Shown here one piece after another: positions 1 through 7,820 of a DNA stretch of 15,598 bases. The position numbers and the translations under genes were made by a program. The DNA is taken from contig CAKQWG010000074.1 in assembly GCA_934278005.1 (NCBI GenBank), forward strand, positions 1-15,598, written 5' to 3'. The notes beneath the pieces were generated by a model. That model was not told the DNA's origin. It made no database searches and saw nothing but the letters and a program-made list of their open reading frames with translations. The stretch comes from an uncultured Pirellulaceae bacterium (GTDB lineage Bacteria; Planctomycetota; Planctomycetia; Pirellulales; Pirellulaceae). Positions within the stretch are counted from its first letter, which is position 1. The number at the start of each line of letters is the position of its first letter.

Positions 1-120
1 GCGAAACGTCGCATCCTTGCCAAGGTGGGTATCAGCGACAAACAGCGTGCGGTGCTCCGGCCAAAACAGACCGCAATCCGCGAGCAGTTGAAAGTGTTGA
101 TCTGCTAGATAGATGTCGAT
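1..120 (-). CDS. pdeM: Ligase-associated metallophosphoesterase PdeM/MPE, N-terminal fragment (C-terminus outside the window)
   Basis: Translating the minus strand from base 120 to the window edge gives about 40 residues. They contain FWPEHRTLFVADTHLGKDAT, which matches the N-terminus of the PdeM/MPE calcineurin-like phosphoesterases: the FWP..RTL strand, then the first metal motif D-x-H and LGK.ATFR. Family members are manganese-dependent single-strand DNA endonucleases encoded in the same cluster as the three genes upstream. The frame is closed by a TGA at 183-181 and has no ATG, GTG or TTG before the homologous region. A perfect AAGGAG (minus strand, 132-127) lies six bases before ATC at 120-118, just where family members usually begin, so I place the start there. 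Either ATC is used as a start, or the start codon has been lost or misread. The gap to the helicase is 143 bases. The family call is confident; the start is uncertain. Confidence 0.82.
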   Translation of the reverse strand, partial: MDIYLADQHFQLLADCGLFWPEHRTLFVADTHLGKDATFR

Positions 121-126
121 GAGCGA

Positions 127-132
127 CTCCTT
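127..132 (-). promoter_or_regulatory. Shine-Dalgarno AAGGAG in front of the apparent ATC start of pdeM
   Basis: The minus strand reads AAGGAG-TCGCTC-ATC-GAC. The six-base spacing is close to ideal, and most other genes in this window have weaker sites. This is the main reason for placing the pdeM start at base 120 despite the non-canonical codon. Confidence 0.55.
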
Positions 133-263
133 GTCGTGGGTTGTGCCCGATGGCGTTGGCGCTACTCGTGGCAGATCGTCTCAGCTAAAACGGCTCGGTT
201 GGATTCCGTGGTAGAGAGCTGCGGGCTTAATCCATTACAAGCCGAAGACCTATGGCTGGGGAA

Positions 264-2726
264 TTACAGCGCAGCCTGCTCCAATTCGGCTTGCATGCGG
301 GCGATGCGGTCGGCCAATGTCTCACTGCTCAGCCGCTCTCTCAATTTGTCGACCAGCAACGGGAATGATAGGGGCGTTACGCGCTCGGGCGACTCGAGCA
401 CAATTCGACTGGCCGCAATGCGCTCCAAGGCGAGCTGCATCCGCTCCGCCTCCAGTTGCGTTTGCAGCACCTCGCGCCGGCTCTGTGCGAGCAATAAATT
501 GTCTGCATCGTACTGAGTAAATACATCGAAAAATAAATTGCTGCTGGCTTGAAGATAGCCTGCCGATTTTCTTTGGCCCGGGAACCCTGCCTGGATCAGC
601 CCAGCGACTCGGGCGATCTGGCGAAACTGTCGCTTGGCCATTTCCGTTGCATTCATGCAGCATAGTATATCTTTGACAAGATTGTCGGTGCGCAGTACGC
701 CGTGGGCGATCGCGGCGGCAATGTCAATCTCGCCCGGCGACTGCAGCACAAACCCGTGGTCGTTGCACGCCATCGAAAAGGTCGTTTTGTGCAACTGTGA
801 AATTCTATATGCCATCAGCGCGGCTAGTCCCTCGTGTACCAGTCGTCCTTCGAAGGGGAATACAAAAATTTGGTAGCCGTCGCGAGTTTTGATCTTTTCA
901 ATTAATAGTTCATCCTCTTGCGGTAAACTGCTCCATCTTTGCTGTACCTCGAACAATCCGCGCAGTGATTTCATCTCGCGCCCAACCAACTTGCCGTCGG
1001 CCGCTTCGGCGATTTTGCGACGCAGGGCCGTACTCAATTCGCTCGACAGTGGCATGCGGCCACCCGTCCAACGCGGTATCGTATCGGGTTTGCCTTTGGC
1101 CAACTTGACGTAAGCCACATTGTCTCGAATCCGCAGCATCGAAACGAGCCGTCCGGCGAAAAGGAAGCGATCGCCAGCCTTCAACCTGGACAGAAAGCTC
1201 TCCTCGGCCGTCCCGAGTGTCTTACCCTTCTGGAACTTGATCTGCATCGACGCGTCTGCAGTAATCGTACCGATATTCATTCGGTGAGCCGTGATCGTTC
1301 GACGCTCGGTCACTGCATAGCGCTGATCGACTCGCTTTACCCGATGGTACTCCGGGTACGCGGTTAAAGAATTTCCGCCGCGAACTACGAAGTCCAGCAC
1401 CCATTGCCACTCCTGGTCGGTGAGCGAGTTGTAAGCCATTGTTGAGCGGACTTCCTGCAAGAGCTCGTGCGACTCAAATCCACCACCGATGGCGATCGTC
1501 ACCACATGCTGAGCGAGCACATCGAGCGGCTTGGATAGCAGTGGCCGCGCCTCCAAATTGCCAAGCTTGATCGCATCTTGTGTGGCTGCTAATTCAATCA
1601 ATTCAATTGCGTTCGTGGGCACGAACGCGAGCCGGCTTACGGCATCGGGTTGATGGCCACTTCTTCCTGCGCGCTGCAATAGCCTGGCTACCGATTTCGG
1701 GCTGCCGACCTGGATCACCAAATCGACAGCGGTAAAATCCACGCCCAGATCGAGACTGCTCGTGCAAACCACCGCGCGCAGGCGACCGCCGCGCAGGCCA
1801 TCTTCGACCCAGCGCCGCACGGACATGTCCAGCGAACCGTGGTGAATGGCGATCTGTCCGGCCCACTGCGGTCGCTGCATTAAAAGCCGCTGATACCAGA
1901 TCTCTGTTTGTGAGCGTGTGTTGGCGAAGACCAAAGTGCTTTTGACGCTGTCGATCAAATCTGCAACCTGCGGAATCATTTTAGTACCGATGTGCCCCGA
2001 CCAGGGAAAGCGGTCGACGCGTTTCGGAATGACAGACTCGATCTTTATTTTTTTCTTAGTGTAGCCCTGGATGATCCGCACCTGACGCGCGGGATCTACA
2101 CCGGTCAACGATTGTTGAGCTTGGTGCAGGTTACCGAGCGTAGCAGAGACACCCCACACCCGCAGATGCGGATTGAGTTTTCGAAGCCGAGCCAGCGCGA
2201 GTTCTGTTTGAATGCCTCTTTTGGTGCCGAGCAGTTCGTGCCACTCGTCGACAATGACCGCTTTGAGTTCGGTAAGTTGTGGCAGCAGCTGTTCATGTGT
2301 CAACATCAGTGACAGGCTCTCTGGCGTCGTCACCATGGCGGTGGGGAGCCGCTTGAGTTGCCGCGCCTTGAGACTGGCCTTGCTGTCGCCGGTCCGCGAT
2401 TCCAACTGCCACGGCAACTCTAGTCCCTCGAGCGGCTGCCGCAGCGACTGTTCAGTGTCACCGGCCAGCGCTCGCAACGGAGTGATCCACAGCACCTGTA
2501 GCGGTGGTGGACGCTTTGGATTCCACCGGGCTGGGTCCTTGTTGTCGTCCAACCACTCCAACAGCGGACCCATCCATACCGCCAGCGTTTTTCCGGTGCC
2601 CGTAGCCGAGTGAACTAGGCCGCTGCAGCCGGCTTGATAGGCACGCCAAGCCTGGCGCTGAAAACGGAACGGCTTCCAGCCGATCGAAGCGAAATAGTTA
2701 GCGACGAGCTTTTCAGATTTTCTCAC
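264..2726 (-). CDS. Ligase-associated DEXH-box DNA helicase (Lhr-Core type)
   Basis: An 820-residue superfamily 2 helicase. It has Walker A ATGTGKT at residues 41-47, a DEWH box at 160-163, a SAT motif (VSATLG) and the motif VI string LLQRAGRSGHQP. A long C-terminal region follows, as expected for the winged-helix and Lhr-Core C-terminal domains, and the length is typical of the family. Lhr-Core enzymes are ATP-dependent 3'-to-5' translocases that unwind duplexes, and the ligase-associated subgroup is implicated in DNA repair. The start is GTG at 2726, which overlaps the ligase stop as GTGA. This four-base overlap argues for translational coupling and supports that start over later ATGs. pdeM lies 143 bases downstream. 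The identification is firm; the exact repair lesion handled by the cluster is not known from sequence. Confidence 0.95.
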   Translation of the reverse strand: MRKSEKLVANYFASIGWKPFRFQRQAWRAYQAGCSGLVHSATGTGKTLAVWMGPLLEWLDDNKDPARWNPKRPPPLQVLWITPLRALAGDTEQSLRQPLEGLELPWQLESRTGDSKASLKARQLKRLPTAMVTTPESLSLMLTHEQLLPQLTELKAVIVDEWHELLGTKRGIQTELALARLRKLNPHLRVWGVSATLGNLHQAQQSLTGVDPARQVRIIQGYTKKKIKIESVIPKRVDRFPWSGHIGTKMIPQVADLIDSVKSTLVFANTRSQTEIWYQRLLMQRPQWAGQIAIHHGSLDMSVRRWVEDGLRGGRLRAVVCTSSLDLGVDFTAVDLVIQVGSPKSVARLLQRAGRSGHQPDAVSRLAFVPTNAIELIELAATQDAIKLGNLEARPLLSKPLDVLAQHVVTIAIGGGFESHELLQEVRSTMAYNSLTDQEWQWVLDFVVRGGNSLTAYPEYHRVKRVDQRYAVTERRTITAHRMNIGTITADASMQIKFQKGKTLGTAEESFLSRLKAGDRFLFAGRLVSMLRIRDNVAYVKLAKGKPDTIPRWTGGRMPLSSELSTALRRKIAEAADGKLVGREMKSLRGLFEVQQRWSSLPQEDELLIEKIKTRDGYQIFVFPFEGRLVHEGLAALMAYRISQLHKTTFSMACNDHGFVLQSPGEIDIAAAIAHGVLRTDNLVKDILCCMNATEMAKRQFRQIARVAGLIQAGFPGQRKSAGYLQASSNLFFDVFTQYDADNLLLAQSRREVLQTQLEAERMQLALERIAASRIVLESPERVTPLSFPLLVDKLRERLSSETLADRIARMQAELEQAAL

Positions 2727-4330
2727 GAGCTTTGAGATTCCGGCAAGAGAGCTAACAAATCTTGCAACGAATTCGCGTCGCCAACCTGCTTGTCGTGCCG
2801 CCAGCGAACGATCCGCGGGAATCTTGTGGCTACGCCACTTTTGTGTCGAGTAGAACGCTGCAGGCCCTCAAATGCGATCTCCATGACCAGCGTCGGCGTC
2901 ACGCTGCGCACCGGTCCAAACGACTCCTTGGTATTCTGACGCACAAATCGGTCGACCTGCTGAATCTCCTTGTCATCCAAGCCACTGTAGGCCTTGGCGA
3001 CCGGCACTAGCGTGCCGTCATTCCATAATGCGAACGTGTAATCTGTATACAGACTCGCGCGCTTGCCGTGCCCTTTTTGAGCGTAGATGAGTACGGCGTC
3101 GATCGAATAAGGGGCAATCTTCCACTTCCACCATGTGCCGCGGACGCGGCCAACATCATAGGCGGCTGCCTTGCGTTTAAGCATCAGTCCTTCGGCGTTC
3201 ATGTCACGGCTCGCCTTGCGAACCGTGCCCCAGTCCTCCCAAGTCGTTCCCTCGAGCAGCGCCGTGATCGTCAAATTCGCCTGCACCGGGGCTGAGAGAA
3301 GCGTTTCCAGACGCGCTCGACGCTCGCTAAATGGTAACGCGCGGATGTCCTCGCCCGCCTGCTCGAGCAGATCAAACGCTTGAAACACCACCGGGACTTC
3401 GCTGAGCAGCTTTTTTCCCACAGTCTTACGATTGATGCGCCGCTGAAGCTGCGCAAAGGGGAGCACGACGCCCGTCGGCAGCACGGCTAGTATCTCCCCA
3501 TCGAGTACGGTTCCGTCGGGTAGCGCTTCGGCCGCCACCTCAATCTCCGGCCAGCGGTTCTCCATCAGTTCCTCACCGCGCGACCAGAGAAAGGTCTGGC
3601 CGGACCGGCGAATGAGTTGCCCGCGAATGCCGTCCCATTTCCACTCAGCCACATAATCGCTTGCCTCGCCAAGCACGCTGGGGCCGTGTTCGATGTCGAT
3701 CGGATGGGCTAAGCAGAAAGGGTAGGGCTGGCTGTTGAGGGTGTCCTGCACATCGGGATCTATCAGCCGCTGATAGAACGACGAGGTTGGTTTCCAATTG
3801 CCCATCAAGCGGTGTGCGATGACATCTGGAGCGATTCCCGATTGTTCAGCGATTGCCCGCGTCACCAAGCGTTTGCTAACTCCGACTCGGAAGGCCCCGG
3901 TGACCAATTTCATAACCACCAGCCGCGTTGGTGCCGGTGTCTGTCTCCATAGCTCTAGAATTGCTTCTCGCTGATGGGCTTCGTTCATCACTCGCAGCGG
4001 CATCAGGCGTTGTTCAATCCAGTGCGTCAGTGAATCATCGCTGACGAGACTGCCCGGTGGCACCACTAGCGAGAGAGTCTCTGCCAAGTCGCCCACAGCG
4101 TGATAGGACTCTTCGAACAACCAAGCGGGGATCTCCGCCGCCTCGGCCGCCCACACGCGCAGCAATTTTGTGGGGACAAGCTGCCGCAATTTATTTCCAG
4201 ACAAAAAGTAGGTCGCCCAGGCAGCATCTGCTGCAGGTGCCGACGCAAAGTAGTTGGACAGAGCGGTTATCTTCTCGTTGGTTTTAGTCGTCGAGTCGAT
4301 TGCCTGATATAGCTGGGCAAAATGGATCAT
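2723..4330 (-). CDS. ATP-dependent DNA ligase of the ligase-exonuclease-helicase-phosphoesterase cluster
   Basis: A 535-residue ATP-dependent DNA ligase. The nucleotidyl-transfer motif is EWKWDG, so the adenylated lysine should be K231. Motif III (LWSRGEELM), motif IIIa (LDGEIL), motif IV (EGLMLKR) and motif V (WWKWK) follow in order. An N-terminal all-helical DNA-binding domain fills about residues 1-205, and a C-terminal OB-fold about 415-535. It seals nicks by the ligase-AMP and DNA-adenylate route. There is no fused primase or nuclease domain, so this is not a LigD-type end-joining ligase. It starts at ATG 4330, 35 bases after the exonuclease stop, and its TGA overlaps the helicase GTG. 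Bacterial replication normally uses an NAD-dependent LigA, so this enzyme is presumably a repair ligase. Confidence 0.95.
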   Translation of the reverse strand: MIHFAQLYQAIDSTTKTNEKITALSNYFASAPAADAAWATYFLSGNKLRQLVPTKLLRVWAAEAAEIPAWLFEESYHAVGDLAETLSLVVPPGSLVSDDSLTHWIEQRLMPLRVMNEAHQREAILELWRQTPAPTRLVVMKLVTGAFRVGVSKRLVTRAIAEQSGIAPDVIAHRLMGNWKPTSSFYQRLIDPDVQDTLNSQPYPFCLAHPIDIEHGPSVLGEASDYVAEWKWDGIRGQLIRRSGQTFLWSRGEELMENRWPEIEVAAEALPDGTVLDGEILAVLPTGVVLPFAQLQRRINRKTVGKKLLSEVPVVFQAFDLLEQAGEDIRALPFSERRARLETLLSAPVQANLTITALLEGTTWEDWGTVRKASRDMNAEGLMLKRKAAAYDVGRVRGTWWKWKIAPYSIDAVLIYAQKGHGKRASLYTDYTFALWNDGTLVPVAKAYSGLDDKEIQQVDRFVRQNTKESFGPVRSVTPTLVMEIAFEGLQRSTRHKSGVATRFPRIVRWRHDKQVGDANSLQDLLALLPESQSS

Positions 4331-4365
4331 GTGTTCGTCTTCATTTCCATCGTCCGCGCTCGCTG

Positions 4366-5370
4366 CTACGAGTCGTCCTCGTCGTTCTCGCTGCGGAGGT
4401 GATGGTCAATCACGCGCGCGGCCCGTCCGGATTCGTTCAGGTAGCGGGCAACCGCGGCTGAGTATCCATGGATGACCCACACCATCTCAGGGTCACACGC
4501 GTTGACAGCGGTCAGCAGCGATGGCCAATCGACATGGTCGCTCATGACAAAGCCGCGATCTACCGCACGCCGACGCCGCGCGCCGCGAACCGCCATCCAA
4601 CCACTAGCCATGGCAGTGCTCGTCCGCCCAAACTTTCGCATCCACGGCGTGCCGTGCGCACTGGGCACGGCAACCACCATGCCACCGGCCCAAGCATGCT
4701 TGCCCGTGATCGCACCGACATAGGTTGTCGCTGGCAATTGAACTCCGCTTTTGCGGTAGGCTTCTACACCCTTCTCGACGGCCCCGTGAGTGTAGATAGG
4801 GCCGATGCTGGGGTCCAAGCTGGCCAGTAGCCGCTGACTCTTTCCGACAGCGTAGCCGTAAAGCACACAGCATTTCCCCTCTTCGCGGCTCTCTCGCCAC
4901 CACCGATTGATCTCATCGGCAATTGCTTGATCGGACTGCCAGCGATAGACGGGCAAGCCAAAGGTCGACTCGGTTACGAACAAATCGCAGGCGACCGGTT
5001 GCCAGCTGGCACAGGTTGGATCGTCGCCCAGTTTATAGTCGCCGCTAACGACAGCCACGCGTCCGTGGCGCTCGAGCCTGACTTGTGCCGATCCGAGCAT
5101 GTGACCCGCCGGGTGGAAGCTGACGCTAACTCCGCCAATCGTCAGCGATTCGCCGTACGGCATAAACTGGAACTCTGCATCTGCGTTCATGCGCATGCGC
5201 AGCAAGTGTTCTCCCGGCTTGGCCGACAAGTAGTGTCGGCAGCCCCAGCGCGCGTGATCGGTATGGGCGTGAGTCACCACGGCGCGCTCGACCGGCTCGC
5301 GGGGATCGATATAAAATCCGCCCGCTGCGCAGTACAGACCCCGTTCGGTGGTTTGCAGTAGTTCATTCAT
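4366..5370 (-). CDS. Ligase-associated DNA exonuclease, metallo-beta-lactamase fold
   Basis: A 334-residue protein of the metallo-beta-lactamase/beta-CASP-related family found beside ATP-dependent ligases (related to the SNM1/Artemis and mRNA-processing nucleases). The metal-binding signature T-H-A-H-T-D-H is at residues 33-39 (H34, H36, D38, H39). Further metal ligands are likely in HPAGHMLGSAQV, VVSGDYK and SDHVDW near the C-terminus. The acidic end (SENDEDDS) looks like a disordered tail. The family acts as a DNA exonuclease that trims ends before sealing. It is the first gene of the operon, starting at ATG 5370, with the ligase 35 bases downstream. No strong ribosome-binding site is visible. 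A 201-base gap separates it from the unrelated DUF421 gene, so the operon promoter should lie in 5371-5571. Confidence 0.94.
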   Translation of the reverse strand: MNELLQTTERGLYCAAGGFYIDPREPVERAVVTHAHTDHARWGCRHYLSAKPGEHLLRMRMNADAEFQFMPYGESLTIGGVSVSFHPAGHMLGSAQVRLERHGRVAVVSGDYKLGDDPTCASWQPVACDLFVTESTFGLPVYRWQSDQAIADEINRWWRESREEGKCCVLYGYAVGKSQRLLASLDPSIGPIYTHGAVEKGVEAYRKSGVQLPATTYVGAITGKHAWAGGMVVAVPSAHGTPWMRKFGRTSTAMASGWMAVRGARRRRAVDRGFVMSDHVDWPSLLTAVNACDPEMVWVIHGYSAAVARYLNESGRAARVIDHHLRSENDEDDS

Positions 5371-5422
5371 ATGAAGCGATCAGCCAATCTTCATAACATT
5401 TTTATTTGCGAAGTTCTTTATG

Positions 5423-5452
5423 TCAGCTGACTGACCAGCTGGGACCAGTTGG
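5423..5452. promoter_or_regulatory. Cluster of three CAGCTG/CAGTTG palindrome-like octamers upstream of the repair operon
   Basis: Three related octamers occur in 30 bases: TCAGCTGA at 5423-5430, CCAGCTGG at 5435-5442 and CCAGTTGG at 5445-5452. The first two are perfect palindromes. They lie 53-82 bases upstream of the exonuclease start, in the only gap that can hold the operon promoter. This could be an operator for a dimeric repressor or activator. It does not match the LexA boxes I know from Escherichia coli or Bacillus. The position is suggestive; the function is inferred only. Confidence 0.3.
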
Positions 5453-5571
5453 TGCAAATTCTAGGCGTTTGAGTGGCGGATTACTGATCTGACTGGAGGC
5501 AGATCGAGCACGGCTGCGGCAACTGGAACCGCCCGGCAAATGATCGAAGGCCCCACCACAGCACTGCGTCG

Positions 5572-6159
5572 CTATGATTGCGAGGCTGTTGTTTTACTCT
5601 CGACGGTCGTCGCTGCGGCGGCGAGTCGATCGTGGCCAATTACGTCTTTCAAAAAGTCGGGATGGACTCGGGCCTGGGGGTTGCTGGAATGCAGTACCGA
5701 GATATCGCCAGTTGTTTCGAAAACGACCGCTAGAACCTGCTCGTAGGTTAGCGTGTTGGACGCGCGAAGCTTACCATAGACATCCGCGCGAGTGACTTTC
5801 GCCTTGAGCAGATTTGCTTCTACGAACTCCGAGCCAGCCATCAATAGCAGAGGTTCATTTTCTACAACTCGACTGAAAGCAGGTACGCGTTGGCGCAGCG
5901 TGGCAAACAGCCACTTTCCCGAAAACAGCACCGCTAGTGCGAATAGCCCAACAAACAGCGTTGGACTGGGCGATGAGATGGTTGAACCAAATAGAGAACC
6001 TATGGCTACCGTCATCGCAAAGTCCGCCGACGACATCTTGGAAAAACTTCGCAGACCAACGATCCGCGTGTGAGCTAAAATTGCCGTGTAGACGACGATG
6101 ACCGAGAGCAGCACCATTGCCAGCTCACTCCACTGCGCCGCGATCCATTTGTCGTACAT
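5572..6159 (-). CDS. DUF421/YetF-family membrane protein
   Basis: A 195-residue protein starting MYDKWIAAQW at base 6159. About three hydrophobic helices fill the N-terminal half (residues 12-30, about 47-62 and 65-85). A soluble domain follows that contains the family hallmarks RIVGLRSFSKMSSADFAMT and a VENEPLLLMAGSEF segment, matching the short DUF421 proteins related to Bacillus YetF and YdfS. Their biochemical role is not established. The open frame extends 112 codons further upstream, but that part overlaps the dehydrogenase 3' end and has no family similarity. GGAG lies six bases before ATG 6159, so I use that start. It follows the dehydrogenase at 56 bases, probably in one transcript. 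The C-terminal tail is rich in Ala, Thr and Ser. Confidence 0.88.
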   Translation of the reverse strand: MYDKWIAAQWSELAMVLLSVIVVYTAILAHTRIVGLRSFSKMSSADFAMTVAIGSLFGSTISSPSPTLFVGLFALAVLFSGKWLFATLRQRVPAFSRVVENEPLLLMAGSEFVEANLLKAKVTRADVYGKLRASNTLTYEQVLAVVFETTGDISVLHSSNPQARVHPDFLKDVIGHDRLAAAATTVESKTTASQS

Positions 6160-6175
6160 GTCCGTCTCCAGGCAA

Positions 6176-6200
6176 AGCAGAGCAGAGCAGAGCAGAGTAG
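6176..6200 (+). repeat. Pentanucleotide tandem repeat (AGCAG)4 plus one imperfect unit
   Basis: Four perfect AGCAG units occupy 6176-6195, followed by AGTAG at 6196-6200. The tract is in the leader of the DUF421 gene (minus strand), directly upstream of its ribosome-binding site. Five-base repeats can vary in copy number by slippage, which here could change spacing or leader structure. Confidence 0.75.
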
Positions 6201-6215
6201 GGGAGGTGCTCAGGG

Positions 6216-7388
6216 TTACGGCGTCAAAACAACTTTGACGCAGTCGTCGCTGCGCGCGTCGAAGATTTTGTACAGCTCCGGAGCGTCCTCGAGAGTGCCT
6301 CGATGGGTAATCAGGAACGATGGATCGATCTCGCCGGCCACAATTTTTTCCAGCAGCGGTTTCATGTAATGCTGCATGTGAGTCTGCCCCATTTTCATGG
6401 TCAGACCCTTGTTCATGGCGGCGTGCATCGGAACCTCGTTGAGCGTGCTCGTGTAGACACCCGGAATCGACACGGTGCCACCCTTGCGGCAGCACAGGAT
6501 CGCCTCGGCCAGGGCGTACGGGTGATTGGATGGCAGATGCATGGCTTCACGCGTGTCATCCACGAACTCCCGGACAGTACCGGCTGAATGCGCTTCGGCG
6601 CCCACGGCGTCAATACAGCGATCTGGGCCGCGACCGCTGGTCATTTCAAGCAATCGCTCCTGGACTTTTTCTTTCTCAAAGTGGATCGTCTCTGCGCGGC
6701 CTTTTCTCCGCGCCAGCTCCAAGCGAGTCTCCACGCGATCAATGGCAATCACTCGCCCCGCCCCAAGCATCCAAGCGCTCTGAATGGCAAACTGCGCAAC
6801 TGGTCCGCAGCCCCAAATGGCGACGGTATCCCCAGCTTCGATACCACAGTTCTCCGCTGCCATGTATCCGGTCGGGAAGATATCCGACAGAAACAGTACT
6901 TGCTCATCGGGAATTCCCTCGGGGACTTTCAGGGGGCCAACGTCCGCATAGGGCACACGCAGGTATTCTGCTTGACCGCCAGGGTAGCCGCCCATCATAT
7001 GCGAATAGCCAAACATGCCTGAGGGAGATTGGCCGATCGCCTTGCGAGCTATGTCTCCATTGCGGTTGCTATTATCGCACAGCGAGAACAGGTCGCGACT
7101 GCAGAAGTAGCAGCCACCGCAGGAGAGCGTGAAGGGCACAACCACACGATCCCCCTTTTTCAAATTCGTGATCGCGCTGCCTACCTCGACCACCTCTCCC
7201 ATCGGTTCATGCCCAACGATGTCCCCCGCCTGCATTGTAGGCATAACGCCGTTGTACAGGTGCAAGTCGCTTCCGCAAATCGCCGTGGCTGTAATCTTGA
7301 TGATAGCGTCGCGAGAGTCTTCGATCCTTGGATCGTCCACCGTATCCACCCGCATATCTCTACGCCCGTGCCAGCAAACAGCCTTCAT
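6216..7388 (-). CDS. Zinc-dependent medium-chain alcohol dehydrogenase, formaldehyde-dehydrogenase-like
   Basis: A 390-residue medium-chain dehydrogenase. [11 protein letters not shown] carries the catalytic zinc cysteine and [12 protein letters not shown] the next zinc-site histidine/glutamate region. The C..C..C.......C cluster in [15 protein letters not shown] is the structural zinc site. The Rossmann nucleotide motif is [10 protein letters not shown]. Length and the [20 protein letters not shown] insert fit the subgroup annotated as glutathione-independent formaldehyde dehydrogenase-like or threonine dehydrogenase-like; the substrate cannot be fixed from sequence. The start is ATG 7388 ([14 protein letters not shown]), preceded by GGAG at a good distance; the frame is open further upstream but without similarity. 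DUF421 follows at 56 bases. It is transcribed divergently from the KaiC-like gene, with a repeat-rich shared leader. Such genes are often stress-induced, but no sigma-factor box is clear here. Confidence 0.92.
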   Translation of the reverse strand: MKAVCWHGRRDMRVDTVDDPRIEDSRDAIIKITATAICGSDLHLYNGVMPTMQAGDIVGHEPMGEVVEVGSAITNLKKGDRVVVPFTLSCGGCYFCSRDLFSLCDNSNRNGDIARKAIGQSPSGMFGYSHMMGGYPGGQAEYLRVPYADVGPLKVPEGIPDEQVLFLSDIFPTGYMAAENCGIEAGDTVAIWGCGPVAQFAIQSAWMLGAGRVIAIDRVETRLELARRKGRAETIHFEKEKVQERLLEMTSGRGPDRCIDAVGAEAHSAGTVREFVDDTREAMHLPSNHPYALAEAILCCRKGGTVSIPGVYTSTLNEVPMHAAMNKGLTMKMGQTHMQHYMKPLLEKIVAGEIDPSFLITHRGTLEDAPELYKIFDARSDDCVKVVLTP

Positions 7389-7414
7389 GTTTGTACTCCA
7401 GTAGAAATGTCCAC

Positions 7415-7450
7415 TTAACAGTCCCCGATGGCTTAACAGCACCCAATGGC
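7415..7450 (-). repeat. Two tandem 18-base imperfect repeats in the dehydrogenase leader
   Basis: TTAACAGTCCCCGATGGC (7415-7432) is followed directly by TTAACAGCACCCAATGGC (7433-7450), with 15 of 18 bases identical. A partial third copy, CTAACAGTTCCCAAG, starts at 7500. The tandem pair lies 27-62 bases upstream of the dehydrogenase ATG, where a transcription-factor site would be expected. Confidence 0.45.
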
Positions 7451-7715
7451 GGACTTTGCGAATCGCTAGCTCCAAATCAGCGTTTCAACATTCTGTGGCC
7501 TAACAGTTCCCAAGCTAGCGCTACAGAATATTCTCGGACTACCGGCAACACGAGCGGTCCACTGATGTGGTGAGAATATAGCAATGAGCGTGCCAATCCG
7601 ATGGGTAGGTAAACTCGCTATATTGTGTTACTGCGGTGGTGGAAGCCCGATGTCTGGCCACGCGGCTGGCCTAAGACAGGCCCAGGACTGCCGGACGCTC
7701 CGTAGATCCCCATAT

Positions 7716-7765
7716 GATTTGCCAGAATTACTAACATCCCATGGTAGGATTTGCCAGGATTCTGG
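7716..7765 (+). promoter_or_regulatory. Direct and inverted repeat pair upstream of the KaiC-like gene
   Basis: GATTTGCCAGAATT (7716-7729) recurs as GATTTGCCAGGATT (7748-7761), 13 of 14 bases identical and 32 bases apart, about three helical turns. CCAGAAT (7722-7728) also pairs with ATTCTGG (7759-7765) as an inverted repeat, and CCAGGATTCTGG is nearly palindromic. The block ends 55 bases before the chosen start. It is a candidate operator; the regulator is unknown. Confidence 0.4.
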
Positions 7766-7820
7766 TTCTAATAGCACGGCAGCACAATTTGGGCGCACAC
7801 CACTGAAGACAAACGAGACA

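Larger units (their letters stand above)
7389..7820. promoter_or_regulatory. 432-base divergent intergenic region between the dehydrogenase and the KaiC-like gene
   Basis: It should hold both divergent promoters. The KaiC-like frame stays open from an ATG at 7584, but the extra 79 residues resemble nothing I know and contain no domain, so I treat the stretch as non-coding. It contains the two short repeat systems listed separately, and a CGCTAGC/GCTAGCG inverted pair (7464-7470 and 7514-7520). I cannot identify convincing -35/-10 hexamers. Confidence 0.5.

Noticed and set aside
6160..6495. Upstream extension of the DUF421 reading frame by 112 codons
   Set aside because: It overlaps the 3' end of the dehydrogenase in another frame, has no transmembrane or family features, and the GGAG before ATG 6159 gives a better start.
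6530..7132. A 200-codon open frame on the plus strand opposite the dehydrogenase
   Set aside because: It is the antisense shadow of a well-supported gene. Its translation is low-complexity in R, S and P and has no recognisable domain.
7584..7820. A 79-codon N-terminal extension of the KaiC-like protein starting at ATG 7584
   Set aside because: The extension has no family similarity, would make the protein longer than usual KaiC proteins, and contains the operator-like repeats. The conserved KaiC N-terminus begins a few residues after the ATG at 7821.
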